This document shows positions 1 through 6,879 of a DNA stretch of 6,938 nt, in pieces. The DNA lies in assembly GCA_947464705.1 (NCBI GenBank), contig CANHYD010000124.1:1-6938 (forward strand). Direction: 5' to 3'. The translations under genes and the position numbers were made by a program. Positions within the stretch are counted from its first letter, which is position 1. Each line of letters starts with the position of its first letter. The notes under the pieces are model-generated. The model did no database searches. It was not told the origin of the DNA and worked only from the letters and a program-made list of their open reading frames with translations. The DNA comes from Verrucomicrobiota bacterium. Lineage in GTDB: Bacteria > Verrucomicrobiota > Verrucomicrobiia > Limisphaerales > UBA9464.

Positions 1-1
1 C

Positions 2-169
2 ATGGAGTTGATGACAGCAGCCATGGCGGCGGGCCCGGTCCTCTCCGACGCCATCCTGGCCGCCTACGCCATCGAACACCGGGCGACGCTGTTCACCAAC
101 GACAGCGACTTCGCGCGTTTTCCCGGATTGGTGTGGCAGAACCCGTTGATCTCCGCGGGATCAACCTGA
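2..169 (+). CDS. PIN-domain ribonuclease toxin, VapC family (C-terminal part only)
   Basis: The frame is open from the left edge and gives 55 residues before TGA. It matches the C-terminal third of VapC-type PIN domains: LSDAILAAYAIEH, then the signature LFTNDSDFARFPGL, ending in W-x-NPL. Asp16, Asp34 and Asp36 of the visible fragment fit the late acidic metal-binding residues of the PIN active site. Family members are Mg-dependent RNases of about 130-145 residues, usually paired with a small antitoxin encoded just upstream, so roughly 80 residues and any antitoxin lie outside the window. The ATG at position 2 is therefore probably an internal Met, not the start. The Gly usual after the EH of the helix is Arg here. 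The fragment ends 67 nt before the PxpA-like gene on the same strand, with no visible functional tie. Family assignment is fairly secure; whether the toxin is intact or has an antitoxin cannot be seen. Confidence 0.8.
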   Translation: MELMTAAMAAGPVLSDAILAAYAIEHRATLFTNDSDFARFPGLVWQNPLISAGST

Positions 170-236
170 CCGCGTCGCCCGCGATATCCCGAGCCACGGA
201 GTCGCCCAGGGGCCCCTTCTCTGCTTCCATCGGACC

Positions 237-962
237 ATGCGATCGACGTCCGGCTGGGATTTGAATTGCGACCTGGGCGAGGGCGAGCCTTGGGCGCGGA
301 CGCGGGCGCTGCTGCGGCAAATCACCTCGGCGAATGTGGCCTGTGGCGGGCATGCCGGGGATGCGCTGACCATGGAGCGGGTGGTCGTTGAGGCGAAGGC
401 ACTGGGGGTGCGGCTGGGGGCTCACCCCGGAGTGGTCGGAGAATTCGGGCGGGGCGAAGTGACACTGTCGCCCGGCCAACTCCAGACCCTCGTGCTCCAG
501 CAAGTCGGAGCGATGAATCATCTGGCGCGGCAGCACGGCAGCCGGTTGCAACACATCAAGCTACACGGCGCGCTCTACCATGCCGTGGAGAACGACGACG
601 CCCTCGGCCGGGCCTATGTCGAGGCGGTGGCCCGATGGTTTCCCAAGGTGAAAATCTACGCCCGCGCCGGAGGTCGCGTACTGACGCTGGCCGCCAAGGC
701 CGGAGTCTCGGCATGGGCCGAGGGATTCATTGACCGGGGCTATCGTGCGAACGGCCAGTTAATGCCTCGGAATCAAGACGGGGCCCTTCTGACCCGCACC
801 CGGGAAATCATCGGTCGACTGCACGAATGGCGGCAAACGGGCGGGTGGAAGAGTCTCGAGGGACCGTGGGTCGCCGTGCCCGCTCGGACGCTGTGCCTGC
901 ATGGCGACACGCCCGGCGCCGTGGCACTGGCTCGGGCCCTCCGCAGAGCGATGGATCGATAA
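237..962 (+). CDS. pxpA: LamB/YcsF family protein, 5-oxoprolinase subunit A (PxpA)-like
   Basis: This 241-residue protein is close to the family's usual length of about 245-255. Family motifs appear in order: DLNCDLGEG (residues 8-16), SANVACGGHAGD (31-42), GAHPG (61-65), HIKLHGALYH (106-115), EGFIDRGYRANGQLMPR (162-178) and LCLHGDTPGA (219-228). Characterised PxpA works in the cytoplasm with PxpB and PxpC to hydrolyse 5-oxoproline (pyroglutamate) to glutamate using ATP; neither partner is in this window. There is no signal peptide, as expected. ATG 237 was chosen because the first motif begins only seven residues later. No Shine-Dalgarno sequence is visible at the proper distance; an AGGGG at about 208-212 is too far upstream. 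Compared with E. coli PxpA, the loop after GAHP is about two residues shorter and lacks the conserved Pro-Asp (GAHPGVVGEFGR), and the Pro of HVKPHG is Leu. It may therefore be a divergent subgroup, and the exact substrate is inferred. The gene converges on a gamma-glutamyltranspeptidase. Confidence 0.85.
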   Translation: MRSTSGWDLNCDLGEGEPWARTRALLRQITSANVACGGHAGDALTMERVVVEAKALGVRLGAHPGVVGEFGRGEVTLSPGQLQTLVLQQVGAMNHLARQHGSRLQHIKLHGALYHAVENDDALGRAYVEAVARWFPKVKIYARAGGRVLTLAAKAGVSAWAEGFIDRGYRANGQLMPRNQDGALLTRTREIIGRLHEWRQTGGWKSLEGPWVAVPARTLCLHGDTPGAVALARALRRAMDR

Positions 963-1011
963 GACCCGAGGTCGTCGAGCGTCGGATTCCCGAGGCCGGG
1001 TCGATCGATCC
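953..1011. terminator. imperfect inverted repeat between convergent genes, possible bidirectional terminator
   Basis: GGATCGAT (953-960) followed by GACCCG (963-968) can pair with CGGGTC (997-1002) and ATCGATCC (1004-1011). This gives 14 base pairs interrupted by a 2/1-nt internal bulge and closing a 28-nt loop. The loop holds a small TCGG/CCGA hairpin (982-985 with 990-993). The left arm overlaps the TAA stop of the pxpA-like gene (960-962). A second weak hairpin, GTCTTT (1022-1027) with AAAGAC (1034-1039), lies downstream. No proper T-tract follows the large stem on either strand, only TTTT at 1025-1028 on the plus strand. It is therefore a poor match to a classical intrinsic terminator. 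Its position in the 127-nt gap between convergent genes is the main support. Confidence 0.35.
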
Positions 1012-1089
1012 GAACTGCTCGGTCTTTTGACTGAAAGACTTCTCGGGCACCGCCTCCCGAAAGCAACGCCCCGCCAGAGCACGCCCAAC

Positions 1090-2790
1090 CTACCAGACCC
1101 CGGCAGCCCCCTCGCCGCGCGGATCGGCCGCGGCAGCCCATTGCCCTTGGGCGTCCCGGCCCACCGCCTGAGCCGCACCGAGCGAAGCATCGACCGCAAC
1201 CGTGTGTCCCCGGTGCCGCAACTCGGCGATGACGCCTTCACCCCAGGCTCGTTCCACATGGAGTTCGTCGGGCTTCCACTGGTGATGAAGGCGCGGAGCG
1301 GCCAGGGCTTCACGGGGCAATTTTTTGAAATCAATGACCCGCAGGATCGCCAGGAGGGTCTGAGAGATAATGGTCGGCCCACCCGCCGCACCCACGCTGA
1401 GGATCGGCTGGCCATCTCGGAGCACCAGTGTCGGGCTCATGCTCGAGAGCGGCCGCTTGCGCGCCTCGATGGCATTGGCTTCGGCTCCCACCAGGCCGAA
1501 GTAGTTCGGCACCCCCGGCTGCGCCGAAAAATCATCCATGTGATTGTTGAGCAGGATGCCCGTGCCCGGCACCACCACCTTGCTACCAAAGCTCGTGTTC
1601 AGCGACGCAGTGCAGGCCACCCAATTGCCCTCGGTGTCGGCGGTGGAAAAGTGCGTGGTGTGCCGGTTCCGCTCGCGGGTGAACCACTCACGATCAGCCT
1701 CGGGCGGAGTGCCCGCCGACGCGACCACCGAAGCCCGATCGAGCCGAATCCGCCGCGCGAGTCCAGCCGCGTACTCCTTGGACACCAGTCCCCGGGGCAC
1801 GCGCGCGAAGTCGGGGTCGCCCAACCAGCGAGCCCGGTCGGCGAAGGCCAACTTCATCGCCTCGGCCACAACATGGGCGAACTCCGGGGAACCGTCCCCC
1901 ATCGCGGCGAGATCAAAGCGCTCGAGGATGTTGAGGATCTCCACGACATGAACACCGCCGGAGCTGGGTGGCGGGAAGCTCACGATTTCGTAGCCTCGAT
2001 AGGTGCCGCGAACTGGCTCGCGCGGCACCACCTCGTAGCGGGCGAAGTCGGCGGCCGTGACCAAGCCTCCGTGGGCCTTCATCCACTCAGCCGTGCGGCG
2101 CGCGAAATCGCCTTGGTAAAACCACGCCACCCCACCCTTGGCCATCTGCCGGTAAGACCGGGCCAGATCGGGTTGGCGCAATCGATCGCCCGCCGATGGC
2201 ATTGCCGGCAGCCCCTTCAGAAAGATGGCCTCACTCTCGGGAAACAGTGCCAACTGCGACCGCGTCTCCTTCAGCCGACCGACGTAATGGCGATCGAGCC
2301 GAAACCCCTTTTCGGCGACCCGGGCGGCGGCCTCCAGAAGACGACCCAGCGGCAGGCGTCCATAGTTGGTGCTGGCATAGGCCATCGTCGCGAACTCGCC
2401 GGGAATCCCCACCGACAAGGCCCCGTCTTGGCTGAGCTGAGAATCGGCCTTACCGCCGCGCAAAAACATGTCACGCGTCGCCGCGGCCGGGGCCATCTCG
2501 CGTCCGTCCAAGGTGATGAGCCGTCCGTCGGCCAAGCGCAGGGTCATGAAGCATCCTCCGCCGAGGCCCGAATTGTGGCCGTCGACGATGCCGAGGGTCA
2601 GGGCACAGGCGATGGCCGCATCGACGGCATTGCCGCCATCCCGCAAGGCCTGCAAGCCCGCCTCGGTGGCCACGGGATTCACGGTCGCAACAAGGCCCTT
2701 GCGCGGCGCGACCGGATCCGCCGCGGACAACCGCAATGCGGGGCTCATGGTGACCCACGCGAGGAGCACCACCGGAAGCAACCGAGCCAT
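1090..2790 (-). CDS. ggt: gamma-glutamyltranspeptidase (glutathione hydrolase), exported
   Basis: This is an N-terminal-nucleophile hydrolase that removes or transfers the gamma-glutamyl group of glutathione and related gamma-glutamyl compounds, normally in the periplasm. From ATG 2790 it has 566 residues (E. coli Ggt has 580). It begins with a Sec signal (MARLLPVVLLAWVTMSPALRLSA, residues 1-23, cleavage near 23/24). Key residues line up with E. coli Ggt without gaps across the small subunit: catalytic Thr378 in HTTHFS (self-cleavage before it; codon 1657-1659), Asn398, Asp420 in NNHMDDF, the oxyanion pair Ser449-Ser450 in PLSSMSP, and Gly470-Gly471. Arg97 in DGREMAP fits the alpha-carboxylate-binding Arg114. 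The lid-loop region (PGVPNYFGLVGAEANA) is present, and the small subunit has 189 residues. The frame stays open upstream, with possible starts at 2847 (ATG), 2901 (ATG) and 2922 (TTG). Start 2790 is preferred because it puts the signal peptide at the N-terminus; an AGGGGG directly abuts this ATG, too close to be a good ribosome site. The gene is divergent from the pseudopilin and convergent with the PxpA-like gene. Confidence 0.95.
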   Translation of the reverse strand: MARLLPVVLLAWVTMSPALRLSAADPVAPRKGLVATVNPVATEAGLQALRDGGNAVDAAIACALTLGIVDGHNSGLGGGCFMTLRLADGRLITLDGREMAPAAATRDMFLRGGKADSQLSQDGALSVGIPGEFATMAYASTNYGRLPLGRLLEAAARVAEKGFRLDRHYVGRLKETRSQLALFPESEAIFLKGLPAMPSAGDRLRQPDLARSYRQMAKGGVAWFYQGDFARRTAEWMKAHGGLVTAADFARYEVVPREPVRGTYRGYEIVSFPPPSSGGVHVVEILNILERFDLAAMGDGSPEFAHVVAEAMKLAFADRARWLGDPDFARVPRGLVSKEYAAGLARRIRLDRASVVASAGTPPEADREWFTRERNRHTTHFSTADTEGNWVACTASLNTSFGSKVVVPGTGILLNNHMDDFSAQPGVPNYFGLVGAEANAIEARKRPLSSMSPTLVLRDGQPILSVGAAGGPTIISQTLLAILRVIDFKKLPREALAAPRLHHQWKPDELHVERAWGEGVIAELRHRGHTVAVDASLGAAQAVGRDAQGQWAAAADPRGEGAAGVW

Positions 2791-3044
2791 CCCCCTGGGG
2801 ATCACAGGGTTCCAGACTCCACGGGGCGACAGGGCCGGCGTCGGCATCGGGGACAGGCTGCCTGCGGAAACCCGACGGCCGGCGCGGAGGAGTGAGTTCA
2901 TGGAGAGAGTCGGCAACTGCAAACCAGTGAAGCGTGACCCTCAGAGTCGGGCAATCCGAACCGATGCCCCCTCCGCTGGAACACCGCAGGAACGCTCCCC
3001 GCACCCAGAATTGCCCTGTTGCTTCCCCGGCCCCATCGGATTCC
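2791..3044. other. divergent intergenic region between ggt and pseudopilin genes
   Basis: These 254 nt separate the preferred starts of two divergent genes, so promoters for both should lie here. No convincing -35/-10 pair, operator palindrome or Shine-Dalgarno sequence could be recognised on either strand. The ggt frame stays open through 2791-2922, and the pseudopilin frame stays open from 2934. Upstream starts would give N-terminal extensions, but these are rich in Pro, Arg and Ser and would bury the export signals, so they are treated here as non-coding. Confidence 0.4.
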
Positions 3045-3761
3045 ATGACGACCATGTTCCCCCGCGGTGCCCAAGCCTTCCATCGAGCCTTCACGCTCAT
3101 CGAGTTGCTGGTGGTCATCGCCATCATCGCGATCCTGGCGGGCATGCTCCTGCCGGCCCTGGCTAAGGCGAAGGAAAAGGGCCGCAAGACCTCGTGCTAC
3201 AACAACCTGCGCCAGATGGGATTGGCGATGCTGATGTATGCCGACGACCACAGCGGAAAGGTGCCCCGAGGCAATGAACCCTACTGGTGGCAGATGTACA
3301 TCCCCAGCCTCGGCGGCACCGCCGCCGCACGGGACCAGTACGGACGGATCAAGGTGTACACCTGCCCGAGCTACCCCAACAAACGACAGGTTGTCTGCTA
3401 TGTGGTCAACGCCTGGCAGTTCAGCAGCCTGCGCGACACGGTCGGCAATGAAGTGACCGGAGCAGTGAACCTCCAGCGGGTGCAGAGCCCTTCCGATACG
3501 ATTTACCTAGCCGACAACGAGAGCGCCCCGTGGCGACCGGTCTTCACCGTGACCAACGTCATCGGCAGCGTGGATCTCAACGACGTGTGGACCCCAGCCC
3601 ACCTGCCCTATGGAGCGACAGGGCGCACTCTGAGCGGCGATCGGCGGGTCGCGGCCAAACGCCACGGCGAAGGAGCCAACCTGCTCTTCTTCGACGGCCA
3701 CGCTGGCTGGAAAAACGGCCGGTCCATCACCGTCGACGACTGGCGGGATCAACGGTATTGA
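3045..3761 (+). CDS. type II secretion/type IV pilin-like pseudopilin with H-X9-DG domain
   Basis: This 238-residue protein begins with a short basic leader, then AFTLIELLVVIAIIAILAGMLLPAL. This is a class III (prepilin) signal, processed by a PilD-type peptidase between Ala15 and Phe16. The mature protein would have Glu at position 5 and a hydrophobic helix (16-40) for inner-membrane anchoring and assembly. Residue -1 is Ala rather than the classical Gly, a variant I recall as frequent in Verrucomicrobiota. After KAKEKGRKTSCYNNLRQMGLAM the globular part carries Cys51, Cys107 and Cys118. Near the end His207 and Asp217-Gly218 form an exact H-X9-DG motif within KRHGEGANLLFFDGHAGW, known from prepilin-type processing-associated proteins of PVC bacteria. 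The family is highly multiplied in these genomes and individual roles are unknown. ATG 3045 gives a leader of 15 residues; ATG 3054 would give 12, and more upstream starts (2964, 2934) would make it implausibly long. No Shine-Dalgarno sequence is seen. The gene ends 82 nt before the PSD1-type gene, with no evident terminator between, so co-transcription is possible. Confidence 0.9.
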   Translation: MTTMFPRGAQAFHRAFTLIELLVVIAIIAILAGMLLPALAKAKEKGRKTSCYNNLRQMGLAMLMYADDHSGKVPRGNEPYWWQMYIPSLGGTAAARDQYGRIKVYTCPSYPNKRQVVCYVVNAWQFSSLRDTVGNEVTGAVNLQRVQSPSDTIYLADNESAPWRPVFTVTNVIGSVDLNDVWTPAHLPYGATGRTLSGDRRVAAKRHGEGANLLFFDGHAGWKNGRSITVDDWRDQRY

Positions 3762-3843
3762 AGGCGTACCCAACGGCCACAACTTGTCCTTCCAGCGGAT
3801 CCACCTCAGCCTGACCAGCGCCCAATCCACCGGTTCACACGCC

Positions 3844-6800
3844 ATGATCTTGCCGTCTGCAGCTATTGCATCATTGGTCTCCGACTCCAACCGGAAGAGT
3901 TCTCTCTGGCTTTGGATAGCCGGCTTCCTGGTGGCTGCCTTGTTCGAGACGAAGGCCGCCGAGGGAATCCACTTCAACCGGGATGTTCGCCCCCTGCTCT
4001 CCGAGCAGTGTTTTCAGTGCCATGGATTCGACGCCAACACCCGGAAATCGGGCCTCCGGCTGGACCTCCGGGAAGAGGCGCTGAAACCTGCCAAATCCGG
4101 AGTCATTCCCCTGGTCCCGGGAAAGCCGGAGGCTAGTGAACTATTCCGCCGCATCACCTCCACCGACCTCGACCTACAAATGCCGCCAGCGCCCGAGCAT
4201 GCGCCGTTGACTGCGGCCCAGCGAGAGATTCTGCGGCAGTGGATCCTGGCCGGTGCAGAATACGAACCCCACTGGGCGTTCGTGCCGCCGGTGCGCCCGC
4301 CTCCTCCTGAAGTGAGCCCCACATCCCGAACCTGCAACCCGATCGATCGGTTCATTTTGCAACGCCTGCAGCCAGCGGGCTTATCTCCGTCGCCGGAGGC
4401 CGCGCCCGAGATCCTCTTCCGTCGGTTGACCCTCGACCTCACCGGGCTTCCGCCGACGCCTGACGAGGTGCAGGCATTCCTCCAAGACCCGTCCTCCGAG
4501 GCTTATGAGCGGTGGGTGGACCGCCGTCTGGCCTCGCCCCGCTGGGGAGAGCGCATGGCTCAGGATTGGCTGGATGTGGCGCGCTTCGCCGACAGCAACG
4601 GTTATCAGGTGGACCGTGATCGTGAACTCTGGGCCTGGCGCGATTGGGTGGTGCGGGCGCTGAACCGCAACCAACCCTTCGACCAATTCACCATCGAGCA
4701 ATTGGCCGGCGACCTCCTGCCCTCGCCCACCCTAGATCAGCGGATTGCCACCGGGTTCCACAGGAACCACATGATCAATGAAGAAGGCGGCATCATTCCT
4801 GAGGAATTCCTCGCCGAATACTGCTTCGACCGAGTTGAGACCACCGCCACCGCTTGGCTCGGCCTGACCTTCACGTGCGCCCGCTGCCACGACCACAAGT
4901 TCGACCCCATCAGCCAGCGGGACTACTACGGACTGTACGCTTTCTTCCACAACATCACTGAAAAGGGTGTCGGCGATTATGGTGCGCCGATCCGGCGAAG
5001 CACTCCACCGATGCTTCAAATCCCTTCCGCCGAACAACAGGCCCAGTTGGATCGGCAACGGACCGCGCTGCGATCCGAAGAGTCGTTGATGGCTCAGCGA
5101 CGCTCGGAGATCGTGGCCGAGCCTGAAACCTGGGCGTCGAAACTGCGCTCGCATCCAGTGGTCTGGGAAACCTCGGGGGCCACGCTCCTTCCGGTCGAGA
5201 CGGGCACGAACCGCTCGGTCCGCCTGGCGTGGAATTCTCCGGCGACCGCGCTTCGATTGACCTTCCGGCCGACGGGGACCGGAAGTTCATCGGCACCCCG
5301 CCGAATCGCCCTCGGTGAACTTCGCCTCCGCAAGGCCGGGCAAGATCGCCCCCTCGCACTTCGAGCACGGAGCACGCTGGACTCCCGCGCCGCCGATTCC
5401 GTGGCCCCAGCGCTGGACGACAAACTCGACACCGCCTTCACCCTGGATTGGACCACCCAACCCGAAGTTCGCATCGTGTTGCTGCCTGAAGTCGGTCTCG
5501 AGGGCACTTCCGGAGGGCCCATGGCGAACACGCTCGAGCTGGAGCTCCTCTACCGGGACTTGGCCGGAACCTCAGACATCGAACTGCGCGTTGACACCAC
5601 CCGGGAACCACTCGAGCGGATTCCTACCCCGCTCATTGCCGACCTCCTCGCTCGACCAAACGCCGATGGGTCGCCGGATCATCGCCGGCAGATCGAAGAG
5701 TTCCGCCTCGATTCCGAGGCTGGGTTCCAGCGACTCCAGAAGAGCATCCAGCAACGCCAACGGGATCTGGAGGCTCTGGACCTATCGATCCCGGTGACCC
5801 TGGTCATGGTCGAGGCCCAGGAACCGCGGCCGACCCATGTGTTGCTCCGGGGTGCTTACGACCGTAAGGGAGAACGCGTCGAACCCGCCTCGCCCCGCCT
5901 CCTGCCGCCGATGTCCCAAAGCCAACGGCCGGATCGACTCGCCTTGGCCCGATGGCTCGTGAGCCCGGAGAACCCATTGCCCGCACGGGTGATCATGAAC
6001 CGATGGTGGCAAACGCTCTTGGGCACGGGGCTCGTCCGGACAACCGAAGATTTCGGCTCGCAAGGAGAACTCCCCAGTCATCCCGAACTGCTAGACTGGC
6101 TGGCCCGCGAGTTCGTGGATTCGGGTTGGGATCAGAAACACATGGTCCGCCTGATGGTCACCAGCGCCACCTACCGCCAGGCTTCCCAGATTCGACCTGA
6201 GACTCTCGCCAAAGATCCGGACAATCGCCTCCTGTCACGTGGGCCCCGTTTTCGATGGTCAGCGGAAATCATCCGCGACAGCGCGCTGGCCGCATCAGGA
6301 CTTCTGATGGAAACTCACGGAGGGGCCTCGGTCAAACCGTACCACCCACCGGGTCTGTACGAGCAGGTCGTGGCCGGCTCCTCGGCCAACACCTACGAGC
6401 AGGACCATGGAACCGCGCTCTACCGGAGGACGTTGTACACCTACTGGAAGCGGTCTGTTCCCAATCCAGCCCTGCTGCTCTTCGACCGCCCGTTCCGGGA
6501 AACCTGCGTCACCCGGCGCTCCCGGACGAGCACGCCGCTGCAGGCGTTGAACTTGCTCAATGACCCCACCTACATCGAAGCCGCGCGATTTTTGGCCCAA
6601 CGACTGATGCGAGAGACTCCCGATGCCGACGGCCGGATCCGCTCCGCATTCCTGCGGATCCTGGGCCGCCATCCTTCGGATCGGGAACATCAGATCCTGA
6701 GCCTGGGCGTCCACCGATCGCGGGCACACTTTGCCCAAGATGCCTCGGCAGCATCTCAACTGTTGACCGTGGGAGAGTCCAAAGCCGACCCCTCGCTGGA

Positions 6801-6876
6801 CCCCATCGAACTGGCCTCGTGGACCCTCTCTGTGGGCTCCATTCTGAATCTCGAGGAGACCCTGACCCGACAATAG
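3844..6876 (+). CDS. PSCyt1-PSCyt2 (DUF1549)-PSD1 (DUF1553) exported protein with two CxxCH motifs
   Basis: This 1010-residue protein has a hydrophobic export segment (SSLWLWIAGFLVAALF, residues 19-34) ending near ETKAAEG. Next is a PSCyt1 domain (about 44-140): FNRDVRPLLSEQCFQCHG with a c-type heme motif CFQCH (56-60) and LQMPP, whose Met113 could be an axial ligand. A PSCyt2/DUF1549 domain (about 166-372) follows, with WGERMAQDWLDVARFADSNGY and a second heme-like motif CARCH (345-349) in the family signature CARCHDHKFDPI. Residues 395-645 are helical, then beta-rich, then helical. RPTHVLLRGAYDRKGE (662-677) leads into PSD1/DUF1553 (about 695-955), with LARWLVSPENPLPARVIMNRWW, GLVRTTEDFG and RRSRTSTPLQALNLLNDP. 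The tail ends in LNLEETLTRQ, typical of the family. Such proteins are abundant in Planctomycetota and Verrucomicrobiota and often precede DUF1501 genes; a role in extracytoplasmic polymer or sulfated-glycan use is often assumed but unproven. ATG 3844 is the first ATG in frame; TTG at 3784 and 3874 are alternatives. No Shine-Dalgarno sequence is visible. Confidence 0.93.
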   Translation: MILPSAAIASLVSDSNRKSSLWLWIAGFLVAALFETKAAEGIHFNRDVRPLLSEQCFQCHGFDANTRKSGLRLDLREEALKPAKSGVIPLVPGKPEASELFRRITSTDLDLQMPPAPEHAPLTAAQREILRQWILAGAEYEPHWAFVPPVRPPPPEVSPTSRTCNPIDRFILQRLQPAGLSPSPEAAPEILFRRLTLDLTGLPPTPDEVQAFLQDPSSEAYERWVDRRLASPRWGERMAQDWLDVARFADSNGYQVDRDRELWAWRDWVVRALNRNQPFDQFTIEQLAGDLLPSPTLDQRIATGFHRNHMINEEGGIIPEEFLAEYCFDRVETTATAWLGLTFTCARCHDHKFDPISQRDYYGLYAFFHNITEKGVGDYGAPIRRSTPPMLQIPSAEQQAQLDRQRTALRSEESLMAQRRSEIVAEPETWASKLRSHPVVWETSGATLLPVETGTNRSVRLAWNSPATALRLTFRPTGTGSSSAPRRIALGELRLRKAGQDRPLALRARSTLDSRAADSVAPALDDKLDTAFTLDWTTQPEVRIVLLPEVGLEGTSGGPMANTLELELLYRDLAGTSDIELRVDTTREPLERIPTPLIADLLARPNADGSPDHRRQIEEFRLDSEAGFQRLQKSIQQRQRDLEALDLSIPVTLVMVEAQEPRPTHVLLRGAYDRKGERVEPASPRLLPPMSQSQRPDRLALARWLVSPENPLPARVIMNRWWQTLLGTGLVRTTEDFGSQGELPSHPELLDWLAREFVDSGWDQKHMVRLMVTSATYRQASQIRPETLAKDPDNRLLSRGPRFRWSAEIIRDSALAASGLLMETHGGASVKPYHPPGLYEQVVAGSSANTYEQDHGTALYRRTLYTYWKRSVPNPALLLFDRPFRETCVTRRSRTSTPLQALNLLNDPTYIEAARFLAQRLMRETPDADGRIRSAFLRILGRHPSDREHQILSLGVHRSRAHFAQDASAASQLLTVGESKADPSLDPIELASWTLSVGSILNLEETLTRQ

Positions 6877-6879
6877 CCC

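Noticed and set aside
1021..1040. GTCTTT/AAAGAC hairpin as a stand-alone intrinsic terminator
   Set aside because: The stem is only 6 bp plus a wobble pair, AT-rich, and not followed by a T-tract on either strand. It is mentioned only as part of the intergenic structure.
901..2895. 664-codon open frame on the plus strand, opposite ggt
   Set aside because: It lies almost wholly antisense to a gamma-glutamyltranspeptidase with all catalytic motifs. The translation is rich in Arg, Gly, His and Pro with no recognisable domain, which is what codon bias on the opposite strand of GC-rich DNA produces.
2934..3044. Upstream starts for the pseudopilin at 2934 or 2964
   Set aside because: They would give leaders of about 42-52 residues ahead of the prepilin cleavage site. 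Type III leaders are short, so 3045 or 3054 fits much better.
2468..3187. Overlapping open frames of about 230 codons on both strands across the ggt start and the pseudopilin start
   Set aside because: They cross two well-supported genes in other frames, have low-complexity Arg/Pro/Ala-rich translations and show no family motif.
3784..3843. TTG start for the PSD1-type protein, adding 20 residues
   Set aside because: The extra residues add nothing recognisable and would lengthen an already long n-region of the signal. ATG 3844 is the simpler start.
4014..4701. Minus-strand open frames opposite the PSD1-type gene
   Set aside because: They are antisense to conserved PSCyt1/PSCyt2 coding sequence and their translations have no domain signature.
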